Assembly: GCA_022747635.1 (NCBI GenBank)
Contig: JAKTNV010000009.1
Span: forward strand, 24,974,122-25,038,121
Source of the DNA: Hetaerina americana
Taxonomy: Eukaryota; Arthropoda; Insecta; Odonata; Calopterygidae
Direction: 5' to 3'
Length of the DNA stretch: 64,000 nucleotides
In this document: piece after piece, positions 1 to 9,929 of the stretch
Layout: each line of letters starts with the position of its first letter
How positions within the stretch are numbered: position 1 is the first letter of the stretch
Position numbers and translations under genes: made by a program
The notes under the pieces: generated by a model
The model's input: only the letters and a program-made list of their open reading frames with translations
What the model was told of the DNA's origin: nothing
The model's database searches: none

Positions 1-317
1 AATGATTTTGAAAAAGGAATGGCTCTGCCATTTTAAAATAATGGTAATGCTGACATGATAGAGTGACAAATTTGACTTTTAATTCAGTCTTATTTTTGCT
101 GGTGAATGGTTTGTGATTCTTGAAGTCTCACTACTTGTACATCTGTGAGAATGATAGCAATAGAATATCTTTTAATTGAGTTCCTTTGGTCATTTCAGAA
201 TGAACACAACTCGGAATGGGCCATGAACCAAAAGCAATGTGACAGTCATGAAGGGGTGAAGATCATGAGCCATTAGCCTTTCCATCCCTGGGTATCTGTG
301 TCTCACAGATCGAGTCT

Positions 318-497
318 ACTTTATTTGAGGTATTATTGGTAATCTACTGGTTAAGGTAGATTTTGGACAGACACAAGCTACCAAATGCTACAGCAACCAA
401 TCCATTCTTGCCTCTCCTAACAAAACACAACCCAACATTCAGCAATACAATATGTCCAGCTACAACTTCATGTACATCATTCCTCCCTTCATTCCAT
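318..497 (-). repeat. LINE-A 3'-end fragment, diverged
   Basis: Read on the minus strand, this matches the 3' end of the LINE-A family seen at 27751-28094 and 16330-16432. The shared parts are the terminal block containing 'ggtaatctac' and 'ggttaaggtag', then the 'ctaacaaaacacaac' block, then the 'ttcctcccttcat' block. Only the last ~175 nt of the element are present and they carry many substitutions, so this is an old, heavily 5'-truncated copy. It encodes nothing intact. The assignment comes from comparison inside this window. Confidence 0.6.
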
Positions 498-504
498 TCA
501 TCTT

Positions 505-1200
505 TATCTACATCTACTCAATACCCCGTAAGCCGCTGCAAGGGCGTGTGGCGGGGGGTGTTAGGTAATCACCCGTAATTTAGCAAAGAAAAAAAACCAC
601 ATGCAAAAACCACAAAATCATACATTCACAAAAAAACATGGCATACATTCATGCTAGAACACTTACACCCCACACACATGCAAACACTCAAACTACCAGC
701 TGACATACACATGCACCTGAAAGTATACCTAACATCTTTGCAATGTTTAATTTTGTTCCGACTTGTAAATTCAATGTTTATTAATATTTCTAAAGTGACT
801 TCGGTTTCATATTATTATGATTTCTGATTTTTCGGGGAAAGAATGAGTATTTGTATCTATCTGTACTGGAATCTATCTCCCTTATTTTATCTTTGTGGTC
901 TGATCTACCTCAGTAGTGTAGGGCCATTATAATTCCTTCAGTGTCATAGTTAAACTCGTTTGTTCTGAACCCTTCTTAAAGTCTAAGCCTCGCTTGTTCT
1001 CTCCACACTTCAAGTGGTTCCCAGTCTAAATCCCCTAAGAGACCTGTCACACTTGTGTTCTTATCATAACAATTTTTAACGAATCTAGCAGATTTTCTCT
1101 GGACTTTATCTAATTCTTTTTGCACAGCATATTCCAAATGAGATCTAACTAGAGCAAAATAACACCTCTCTTTACCTTTTTCATTACATTACATTCAACC
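505..1200 (-). pseudogene. CR1/L2-like LINE relic: RT C-terminus and 3' UTR
   Basis: The minus strand, with frameshifts, reads YFALVRSHLEYAV (about 1170-1130), then KELDKVQRKSARFVKNCYD and GLLGDLDWEPLEVWREQAR (about 1119-985), then DRYKYSFFPRKIRNH (about 860-815). This order, LVRxHLEYA / KVQRxxARFV / LxWxPLExRRxxARL / YKxSFFPRxIRxWN, is the well-known C-terminus of CR1/L2/Jockey-type reverse transcriptases. The 3' UTR runs to about 505 and includes a 'gtgtggcggggggtgttag' block on the plus strand that recurs at 24141-24230. Missing linker residues and internal stops show it is dead. The RT catalytic core is absent. Clade (CR1, L2 or Jockey) is not resolved. Confidence 0.75.
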
Positions 1201-1216
1201 AACCTATCCTATTCGT
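1195..1216 (-). repeat. Left remnant of old LINE-A-like copy
   Basis: The sequence 'caaccaacctatcctattcg' continues smoothly into the sequence that resumes at 2541. Joined, the two align with the minus-strand LINE-A region at 27905-27960 ('ccaacatccctatcctg...'). It is therefore the 3'-side stub of the older element whose larger part lies at 2541-3050, split by the younger insertion. The left border with the CR1-like relic is approximate. Confidence 0.6.
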
Positions 1217-1330
1217 CCAAGCTTTAACAAATTCCAAAGAAACTGCGGGAGATGCCGCAACAGTAACTTTTAACGGAGTCATCCGCTAATGTGCATTTTA
1301 ATGCAACAATTTCAGAGCGTAAAAATCATT

Positions 1331-1403
1331 CGCCTTGACTGGGACTCGAACCCAGATCCCTCAATATCCGGTCGAGTGCTTTAGCCACTTAAGCTACCGA
1401 GGC
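1331..1403 (-). tRNA. tRNA-like cloverleaf (SINE head or tRNA pseudogene)
   Basis: The minus strand folds as a 73-nt cloverleaf. Acceptor GCCTCGG pairs TCAAGGC with one mismatch and one wobble. D stem is GCTT/AAGC around a GG-containing loop. Anticodon stem is CTCGA/TTGAG. T arm is CTGGG-TTCGAGT-CCCAG, a perfect B box. The anticodon loop CCGGATA would give anticodon GGA, but it has C33 instead of the universal U33 and a short variable arm, which tRNA-Ser(GGA) would not have. With the duplicated flanks, I judge it a tRNA-derived repeat and not a working tRNA gene. Confidence 0.55.
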
Positions 1404-1647
1404 GTCCTCTTAAACTCTGAAATTTTGGGGCTTTTTAAAGGAACTAGATGTTATGACGAAATACCGTACATACAATGTCACATGCATTCGTAGTCGTGCG
1501 CGAGGCGCCACTGTCCACGAGGTTAAAAGCCAACTTTAAACACGTATGGTGTTTTCCCTTTGACAAATTCCAAAGAAACTGCGGGAGATGCCGCAACAGT
1601 AACTTTTAACGGAGTCATCCGCTAATGTGCATTTTAATGCAACAATT

Positions 1648-1704
1648 GCTAAAGCACTCGACCGGATATTGAGGGATCTGGGTTCGAGTCCCAGTCAAGG
1701 CGAA
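1648..1704 (+). repeat. Partial tRNA-like copy, inverted
   Basis: Exact reverse complement of the tRNA-like unit at 1331-1403, but starting inside the D arm ('gctaaagcactcg'), so the acceptor 5' strand and A box are missing. The T arm and acceptor 3' strand remain. It cannot form a full tRNA. Confidence 0.75.
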
Positions 1705-1801
1705 TGATTTTTACGCTCTGAAATTGTTGCATTAAAGTCCAAGCTTTAGTTTGTCAGTCAGCCAAGGGGTTGCAAGCATTGCTTAGTGAATTGGAAATTC
1801 A

Positions 1802-2350
1802 GTGCGACAGGATGGGATGAGAATCAATATTAATAAAACAAAGGTTATGCGATTTTCTAGAAAGAAAAAGGCTAAGCTTAACATTAAAATAGGAGGGCAA
1901 AAACTAGGGCAGGTAGAACAGTTTACGTATCTCGGCAGTGTTTTGGACCAACACGGTCAAAGTAGTAAGGACGTAAGGAGAAGAATTGCGCTAGGAAAAG
2001 AGGCTTTCACAAGGAGGAGGGAGTTGATGACGGGGACTTTGAGTAAGGATGTTAAGAAAAGACTTGTGAAAACTTTAATTTGGAGCGTAGCTATGTACGG
2101 CGCGGAAACATGGTCATTGAAGCAGGAGGATAGACATAGACTGGAGGCTTTTGAAATGTGGGTGTTGAGAAGAATGGAGAAGGTGAAATGGACAGAGAAG
2201 AAAACAAATGAGGAAGTACTTGGTATGGTGGGCGAAGAGAGGGGTTTGTTGGGAGCAATCCTATGGAGGCAGGAAAAGTGGATGAAGGGGGTATTGACCG
2301 GCAGCGGGATGTTGAAGACAGTAATTGAGGGGAGAATGTTAGGCAAATGA
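1802..2350 (+). pseudogene. LINE-A RT C-terminal extension (182-aa open remnant)
   Basis: The frame encodes the region after the RT active site: GMRININKTKVMRFSRKK, then QVEQFTYLGSVLDQHGQS, then LVKTLIWSVAMYGAETWSL, then RLEAFEMWVLRRMEKVKWT, then NEEVLGMVGEERGLLGAI. This order is typical of endonuclease-bearing invertebrate non-LTR retrotransposons. The same blocks appear in order in the copy at 15641-16340 and, in reverse, at 2541-3420 and 27751-28094. The frame ends at 2350 where related copies read on through GKRGKGRNRIGMLDG, so a stop has arisen. No endonuclease or RT core is present. The first Met is only an ORF start. Confidence 0.85.
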
Positions 2351-2540
2351 GGAAAGGGAAGGAACAGGATAGAGATGTTGTATGGGATGAAGGGAGGAAG
2401 AAAGTACTTAGAGCTGAAGAGGGACCTGATGTAAAGCAGGATGTTGTATTTTTCTAGGGATCACAAATTATTTATATAGTAATTATGTCCATCCAAAAAC
2501 CTACCTTAACCAGTAGATTACCTAATAATGATAATAATAA

Positions 2541-3050
2541 TCCTATTCGTATCCCTTCTTCAATTGCCTTACATTCTCCTCTCTATCACAGTCTTCAACA
2601 TCCCTCTACCAATCAATACACTCTGAATTCATTTTCCTGTCTCTTGATGATTTCTCTAGACAATCCCCTCTCCTCCTCCACCATACCTAGCACTTCCTCA
2701 TTTATTTTCCTTTCTGTCCACTTCACCGTCTCCATCCTTCTCCACAACCAAATTTCAAAAGCCTCCAATCTATGCCTATCATCCTGTTTCAATGACCATG
2801 TTTCCATGCTGGACAAAACCACGGTCCATATCAAAGTTGTGAACAACCTTTTCTTAACATCCTTACTCAATATCAATTCCCTCCTCGTTAAAGCTTCTTT
2901 GCCTTTGTCAATTCTTTGTCTTATGTAACTATTACTTTGACCATTTTGGCTCAAAACACTTCCACGATAGGTAAACTGTTCAACCTGCTCAATTTTATGA
3001 ACTTCTCTTTTAAAAGTATGTTCATGGCTCTTCAATGTATTCATTCTGTT
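2541..3050 (-). pseudogene. Old LINE-A-like C-terminal relic
   Basis: The minus strand of 2613-3044 reads KIEQVEQFTYRGSVLSQNGQ, then KKRLFTTLIWTVV, METWSLKQDDRHRLEAFEIW, VKWTERKINEEVLGMVEEER. These are the same C-terminal blocks as the 1802-2350 copy, much more diverged and with small deletions. Its 3' end is cut by the young LINE-A insertion and continues at 1195-1216. It is non-functional. Confidence 0.8.
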
Positions 3051-3430
3051 TCCATTGTAGGCATCCCATTTCCTCTTAAAAAGCCTCTATATTTATTCTC
3101 TTGCCTCAATGACCAAGTTTCTGAGCCACGCAAAACTACGCTCAATATTAAAGTTTTCACTAGTCATTTCTTCAAGTCTTCACTTCAGGTGTCTGTCATT
3201 CCTGGCTCTATGTTAATACTTTCTTGCATAAAGCAAATCTTTTTATGTTTTTATGTTACTCTGCCAGAACACTTCCTAAATAAGTGAATGGTTCTACCTG
3301 TTCTAGTTTATGTCCTTCATATTGACTACCTTATTTACCATAACCTTTATACTTCATGAGGATCTTATTGCCTTCATTTTTTTAATGGTCAATCCTTATC
3401 CCTATCTTTTCACAATGATTCGTCAATGTG
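3051..3430 (-). pseudogene. Second old LINE-A-like C-terminal relic
   Basis: Read on the minus strand with frameshifts, this repeats the block GHKLEQVEPFTYLGSVL (about 3320-3260) and then an ETWSL-like and EAF-like block (about 3130-3070). Because the neighbouring 2541-3050 relic already contains its own EQVEQFTY block, this is a separate copy, not a continuation. It abuts the neighbour without a visible gap. Borders are approximate. Confidence 0.6.
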
Positions 3431-4282
3431 ATTAGTAATGAGTTAAGAAATTTCCATTGAGTTTAGGGGTGTATAGATATAGGCTATATTGATATAGACT
3501 ATATTGATATAGACCTCATTACCATGCATCTATAGATGTCACTATTGGCCAGGAGTGAATCATTATGTCATCCAATAATAGTGTACCCAAATATGCAAAT
3601 GTATAATAGTGCTTTTGTATGATAAGTTTTTACAGAGATCTTCACTTAAAATTCTCTACCTATGAATTGATTGTGACCAAATATTAAAGATGATGTGTTT
3701 GCCATGTTCAGTTGGGATTTATCAATTCCCACAACAATGAATATTCATTATTTTCTCATGGCCATGGAGTCCTCTGAATTTAATGAAAGGATGTCGATAC
3801 TGATTTGAAAATTTTCAATGCTGAATTTCATGGTTTCACCCCCTCCAAAAGGTGACGTGCAACTAAGGAGGCTAACCCACAGGATACCGGAATAAAATGA
3901 GCACATCCTGCCCAATGTTTGCATGACATAAGGATGAGTGATATGTATTGCTATAAGTCCATATCGAAAATTTTCATTCAATAACCATTTATATAATTGT
4001 CATCTTGGATGCTCCGCCGTTATAAATAATTTGGTTTTGATCTTTCATTTAAAATGAAAGTCTAATAAGTTTATAAAAGTAAAAAGGTAACATCTACATA
4101 GAAGATAATGCCTTGTGAAGCATTAAGATAGTTGACTATAATTGGTTTGAGGGGTATAAGGAAAATTCATATAAAACATTTATGTTGGAATAAAACATTC
4201 GATACACTTCCTCAGGTTTATTTAGGTATCACGAGATATGTTGTGTGACATAAGTGTTTGCAAAAAAGGGAGTTTTACACTT

Positions 4283-4285
<3 letters not shown>
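3431..4285. other. AT-rich intergenic, no gene seen
   Basis: Contains a short imperfect 'atagacta/ttgatata' repeat near 3475-3515. No coding signal or known element was recognised. Confidence 0.6.

Positions 4286-4357
<72 letters not shown>
4286..4357. repeat. (TA)n microsatellite
   Basis: About 36 uninterrupted TA units. It resembles the tract in which the mariner at 31283-32614 sits, but nothing is inserted here. Confidence 0.97.
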
Positions 4358-4360
<3 letters not shown>

Positions 4361-7055
4361 CAACAGGAATGAAAGCAAAGAAGTGAACAAGTTGGTAGGG
4401 AGAAAATTAAAGGATAAATGATTTGGTAATGCACAGAATGTGCCCCTGCTAGCAAGACAACTCTTCTAGATTCAAGATTTTAAAAACATTACACCTTCAA
4501 AGACCCATTGGCTTTTACAGTAGGCATTACAACTGTCAGCAGTTACCTTTAAGCTAAAATTAGACATTTAAGATATGAAAATAAGCTGAGCAGATAATTT
4601 CACCAGGGTATAGGGATCTTGACAGCGTTTGGGGCCTAAATCATCAGCTGGTAGCTAAAAGTTCACCCAAAAATGAAGATGCTCTCGATTGGATTCTAGT
4701 ACATTTAAGGTAGTAAGACAGTTGCCAAAAGTTAAGCTGACAGCACCCAAGCTTTGAAGTAGACTTACTGGGGAACAGTTGTCAACATAGCTGTTCCTAG
4801 GACTATTCTTTTAATAATGAAATGTAATAAGGTAATTTTATAACCTGATGAGTAATGAGTGCATATTATTAGAGTTTAAAAAATCTATACTTTTTGGTAA
4901 ACACACATGCAATAGAGAGTTCAGGTGAAAATTTCAGTGTAGATACCAGATTCAATGCAGTTTTGCTTCTATGCAGTATTGTACCAATGAGATTGAAAAA
5001 TATATCCAATTATAATAACAGCTGTCTTCCAATATCTTGATATATGTTCATTGGTTATTCTAATTCATTTCACTATCTCTAGTGTGCCTCAACACATTTA
5101 AAAGGAGCATATCATGCATAAACAGTGGTAATAATATGTAGGGGTGGCTGTGCAATAGCTAACAATGAGCTGGGGTGTATATTTAATATTTTAATTCACT
5201 ACCACAACAGTAATTACTGTGTAGGTTGGTTTGTAGATGAGGCTGGAGCTCACTTCCGGGTATTCTTAATCTATAGCTGAGCTCTCTACCTACTGGGCTA
5301 ATGCATACAAAAACACTGACAGATAACCAAAATATAATATTCAAGCAAGAAAAAATGTAAATGGCATGGGGAAAAATATTCTCCCTCAGGGCTGCCCCTT
5401 GTTCCCTAATTAGAAACTTGTCCCCTATTTTCAGGCAGATCTTATGAGGACCCCACTTTGCAAAAGTTCCCTAAAAGTTCCTAAACTTAGAATGCAGATT
5501 TAGCATACCCTAAGTATTCATTGTATTGTGCTGCTGGTAGAGAGGTGGTTAATCATACCATTATCTATAACCACATTCAGCATGTTGCCCCTTGCCAGAC
5601 TTCAAGCAACTTCACCTACATTCATGTATCATTCTGTCATGGCCCTGCAGCTGATTGTGTGCCCCTCCCCCCATCTCTGTTTTGCTTCATATCCACTAGT
5701 CTACATCTTGCTGGTACTCTATTTTTTCATGATGACTGTGATACATTTAATTTATTGAAGTTGAAAAAGCATTAGGTTTTTCAACTTTACGAATTGAGTA
5801 GCTTCAGGCGTGATGTGGTGGAAGTCAAACATAATGAATAACTAATCGAAGCACTTTTGGAAAAGTGCTTCAATCAGCTATTCATCATTTTCAAATTTAA
5901 TTGTAACAGTTAAAAAAATAACTTATGTAAAAGAATCAATCCCCTTTTAGCTGACTCATGTTCTTTGTTAACCGTTTAAGTACACTCTTAGTGACCTTTT
6001 CTTCATTTTCTACATGAAACATGTCTGCAATAAGAATGAAATAGCAATATATAAGTATTGTTCACTTTGGATGAAAATCAGGATAAATGACTGGATGAAA
6101 TACTGCTTGGCTATGCATTTTGAAGATTTAGGTCAGCAATAATCCTTTGGATCATTGAAAAAGATCCTAATTGGTCCCTTTTTAAGAAATACAGCCCTTA
6201 AATTCACCTCTACACTGATTGACAGCCCTGCTTCTTGTCCCAAATGTAAGAATGCCTTCAGTAGCCCTTACTGCTAGTACTGTGGTATTACTAGTGACCT
6301 CTATAGACACCTAAACCTAAAAGTTTAATATTAGCTTAAAGACTAGTTTTTTATATTTACATTCTCATTTTATATGCTCTGATCATCAGCATCCCTTGGT
6401 TCATTTGTCTTCCATGTTGCTTCCATTTGTCTTCCTTGTATGGAGCAATTTTTTGATGACTTACTCAGGTAGAAGACATGTTATGCTATTCATTTTTAAC
6501 AGACACTCTGGATATTTAAATTTAATATTCCATTCATTTCTAGGAGATAAAACATGAATGACAACATCTCCCCTTTCAATTGAGGCTATATGTTTGCATA
6601 ATCCAATTTTATAACCATGGTGATTGAAGGGACAAGTCTCTATCCTGGAGTTTGCAGCTTCCTGTCAGACTGAGTTAAAGGTATAAGATTTTAATTTCAT
6701 ATTCTGATAGTTGGTGCAGTTAAGGATGAATCCTGAAGTGATTATCGATTCTTCCATTCCATAGTTCTTTTACTGTGCTTGATAATTAAGTGTGGCTTGC
6801 GTCTCAAGCATTTAGGACCCATTTAAGAAAATTAACTTAGACAGATGCATTACAATTTGTCAAAAATTGCTGTCCATTGGTGAACAGAAATCAACTTGCA
6901 ATCATTGGAAAAACCTACATAGGGTGTGCGGAGATGATATTCAGAACTAAAATGGGCTAGAAAAAATTTAATACTGATCCTGAGGGAATAATGCAAAATA
7001 CCACATTGCATTGGTGAGAAAGCCCATGGCCAGAAGTTAAGGGAAGTAGCCTGAT
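4358..7055. other. AT-rich intergenic with one possible degenerate tRNA-like head
   Basis: Mostly featureless. On the minus strand, 5232-5315 has an A-box-like 'agcccagtaggtagagag' followed by a weak B-box-like segment, so it may be a decayed SINE head. ORFs near 5521-5775 have no recognisable domain. Confidence 0.5.
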
Positions 7056-7335
7056 GGTGGTGTGTTAAACTAGTGGATAGATAGAGCATTCTGTCGCTGA
7101 CTGGGGAAACCAGGTTCATTTAAGGGTGGACACCTCTGGACACCCCCAACGGTTTCACCCAACTAGTGCGATTTTTAGGATGCCAATACGGTCTGTTTTG
7201 AAAATTGCTGGCAGCACAGGGAAAGGAACTGCCCCTCTTCCTCCCGAATGGGTGGAATGTCTACATCTTAAAGTCTTAAAGCCAACCATGTTAGCTCTAC
7301 CACCTAAACCTATCAAAGGCAATTTTCGTTCCAAA
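7056..7335 (+). repeat. tRNA-derived SINE, degenerate
   Basis: The head carries 'actagtggatagatagagc' (A-box region) and 'caggttcattt' (B-box region). The body carries 'cagcacagggaaaggaactg' followed by a C/T-rich stretch, as in the SINEs at 16978, 49925 and 60290. The 3' part is strongly diverged. The ORF at 7126-7344 is a by-product of this repeat. Confidence 0.65.
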
Positions 7336-8380
7336 TTGTGCTAAGCAAACGTGGCAGATTCAAAGGGAATGGCAATGACCTCCCCCCTAAAATTGGCATA
7401 CTTGCCATGCTTTGATGCACATCCTGAGGGATATCCAGTTCGATATTGAAGTAACAAGCAATAAAACTGCAGAGTGATAGAGGTAGTCAAGATTTTTTCT
7501 GACTATGACTTTAAACTGTTATTAAAATAACTCGTAAGTATTGATAAATAATGGAGTTTTTTTAATGCTAAAATGTGAACCCCCCGAATCGAAAGTCCAG
7601 ATCTGCCCTTTTGGAAATAATGCACAACATCATGAAAACTATTCGTTAGCAACAACTCATGCATGCCTCCTAATATTTCGCGATCAAGAACTAAACTTCC
7701 TTTCATGGTTGGCATCCCAATACCCCTCGCAACCGTGCGACCGTTGCGGATTGTAGGTTGATATGCGTGGGGACGACACATCCTTCCGCCGTTTTGAATT
7801 GCTGGTCAGCCGCCATCCAAAAAGGCAGGAGAATAAATCTGCAGTCAATCCTTCTGCGGGTGTTGACGCACGATCTCCATTCACAGGCCGATCGGGAAAA
7901 TGCTCCGGGCGCGAAAACTGGATTCGATAGGCTCGCATCGCTGACAGCGGATGGGACGGCAGCTGCGTTGACGGTTCTGGCGACGCTTGATTTACGCCAC
8001 GGTATCGCTCAGAGGTTAATGTCGTAGATTGAAATTGGCGAATAATTCGAAAGTAATTATCTGGCCGTATTTCATCGCATCCAGTGGATGGTCTCATGAT
8101 AAGGGGTAGTGTGATATATTCCAACCCAAGTATTTGAAACGTCAGTGGTATATTTTCATCATCGAATGTTTTATTTAATTCTGTAATAAATATATCGATT
8201 GTTTCAATATTTCACTCAATGGGTTCGGATCGCCTAATGCTCCATGATTTTATCCATTGTGCTTAACCAATGCGAAATACATTTTTAAAACTATTCTTGT
8301 AAATTTTCCTGGAAAATGTATACTATATGGTAATGGTTATGTGAAAGTCTCACGGATGTGAAAAATAATTTATATGCAGT
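7336..8380. other. Intergenic; CpG-richer patch at about 7680-8040
   Basis: The patch 7680-8040 is visibly richer in CG dinucleotides than its surroundings and contains 'cagccgccatccaaaa' near 7808. Overlapping ORFs on both strands have no recognisable domain. It could be a promoter or first exon, but no splice pattern or conserved protein supports that. Confidence 0.4.
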
Positions 8381-8594
8381 TACCACTTGCGAACAAAAAT
8401 AGAAAAGAAACTCACATGTTTTCGAATTTTCGGTGGTACAAGCCACCTTTCTCAAGGAAGATAGGGAAGGAACTGACCTCAGGTCCTTCCTTCTCTTCCT
8501 TGAGGAAGGTGGCTTTTATCACCGAAAATTCGAAAATGTGTGTTTCTTTTCATTTTTATGTGTTTCTGTGTTTTTGTTTTTGTTCGCCAGTGCT
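8381..8594. repeat. Long imperfect inverted repeat (fold-back, MITE or hairpin locus)
   Basis: The left arm (8381 to about 8480) and right arm (about 8490 to 8594) are near reverse complements. 'gcgaacaaaaa' at 8389 pairs 'tttttgttcgc' ending 8587. 'cgaattttcggtg' at 8424 pairs 'caccgaaaattcg' at 8521. 'gccacctttctcaaggaag' pairs 'cttccttgaggaaggtggc'. The centre 'aaggaactgacctcaggtcctt' leaves almost no loop. The right arm is longer because of extra T-rich sequence. It could be a MITE, a snap-back copy or a source of hairpin RNA. The ORFs across it are incidental. Confidence 0.85.
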
Positions 8595-9735
8595 AACTTC
8601 ATATACATATACACACAGAGATATACTATATACACATACATATACTTACATGCACACACACTTTCGGGATAAGGAAAGCCAAAAAAAGGCTGATGTCATG
8701 GAACGTACTCCTTTTTACGTATTTCTCCTATCTCTTCCCTAAGATGCTTCTTTCGCCTCTGTCACATTCAGTCATTGATTTATATGTTCTTCTGTTCATG
8801 AGACTGCTAAATATTCCGTCTTGACTCTCTTCGACTTAATTCAGCGAAGGCTTAATGCATTTACTCTAAACATCCACTCTTGCCTTGTGCAGACTCCTCA
8901 GCGTCACTCCTCAGCCGTATTGCGGATGGGTAAAAAAGCCCGAAAATTTAAATGCAAGTTTATTTAGGGTGTTTGGGACCCCTGTGCATTGCCAAGTAGC
9001 CTCATTGCTCACAACGAGATTTGCTTCCGAAAAAATATGGCCTCATAAGCAGTTGAAAACCTAATGTGTCTTGTAGTCACCTTCATACACGTAAGTCAAT
9101 GGTTTTGGGGCTAAAGGAAACTCCTCAATGGAAACAAAATTTGCGGCGGAAGCTCTTCTGGTTATTTGAGGTTATGTAACGCTTAGCGTTATTGAATATG
9201 ACCACGTGAGCCATTTTTATCTGAAAAATTATCGGTGGCTTTCTGTTTTATTTATAATGCTTCGAGTTAACCCAATGGTTTCATTTGAATTATGTTCGTG
9301 GTCAAAGGATGGCTCTGCTGGTTTTGGTACTCGATCCAGCGCCCTAAGATTTTTCTCTTTTTTTGAATGCCGCTTAAAGTGATGATAATTATCGTAGGTC
9401 AGATCATTTTTTATTGGAGCTATTTTACGACTACTTTCAACTTTATCAAATATTTTTCCTTATAGCGAATCACTAAGCCCCTCAATGCTTTCCGCATATC
9501 AATGTTGGTCTCCCTACGCTAAAGCGTTGTCGGAACCAAAGATAAAGATGCAGGCGCAGAGACTTGATATGCTTCGTTTGAGCAATTTCTTCTTATGAAA
9601 GAAATATTTTCTGCTCTTTTTGCGATTTAATATAACGGAAGAAGAGAAATTAACGAAAATTAATAATAAAAATAGAAGTAAACGAGAAGGCAAATCGCAA
9701 TAGGTAAAAACAAAATAAAAGGCGAAACGCTCAAA
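8595..9735. other. AT-rich intergenic, no gene seen
   Basis: Contains a short CA/TA-rich patch at 8602-8662. No coding or repeat family was recognised. Confidence 0.55.
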
Positions 9736-9929
9736 TATCAATTTGACTGGCGGGCCTCTACGAAGTCGCGGACTGCTATACGTGTCGCAGCGTGCTCGTA
9801 AATCTTTCACATGGTAAGTTTTCACATTTCGCGTTCGGGAACGAGGTGACCGTATGCTTTGCAACATTTGGTTGTTGGGAAGTTGAGGGAGCAGCCATCA
9901 CGACTTTGCGTTAATTAATACACATATTT

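Larger units (their letters stand above)
1227..1736. mobile_element. tRNA-containing composite insertion (SINE-like) with internal inversion
   Basis: This 510-bp segment is flanked by a perfect 12-bp direct repeat, 'gtccaagcttta', at 1215-1226 and 1737-1748. Inside, 1227-1311 and 1563-1647 are identical direct copies of 85 nt. Positions 1648-1736 are the exact reverse complement of 1297-1385 (89 nt), carrying part of the tRNA-like sequence. Positions 1405-1562 are unique here. One full tRNA-like unit lies on the minus strand (1331-1403) and a partial one on the plus strand (1648-1704). I infer a tRNA-derived SINE inserted by a LINE and then, or during insertion, rearranged by strand switching. 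The order of events is not known. Confidence 0.7.
1217..2540 (+). mobile_element. 5'-truncated LINE-A retrotransposon, interrupted by a tRNA composite
   Basis: The copy begins at 'ccaagcttta', just after the RT FADD motif of the longer copy at 15595, and ends in a TAA/ATA-type simple tail at about 2524-2540. It is flanked by a 10-bp direct repeat, 'tcctattcgt', at 1207-1216 and 2541-2550, which I read as its target-site duplication. A 510-bp composite interrupts it after ten bases. The coding part (1802-2350) is the RT C-terminal extension. It is the best-preserved LINE-A C-terminus in the window, although the frame closes earlier than expected at 2350. The target is an older LINE-A-like relic on the opposite strand. 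Confidence 0.82.

Noticed and set aside
1215..1748. The 12-bp 'gtccaagcttta' repeat as chance
   Set aside because: A 12-bp exact match precisely at both edges of a structurally coherent segment, in agreement with the outer LINE-A duplication, is better explained as a target-site duplication.
8374..8742. 122-codon frame across the hairpin
   Set aside because: The frame crosses both arms of an inverted repeat and a CA-rich patch. Not a plausible protein.
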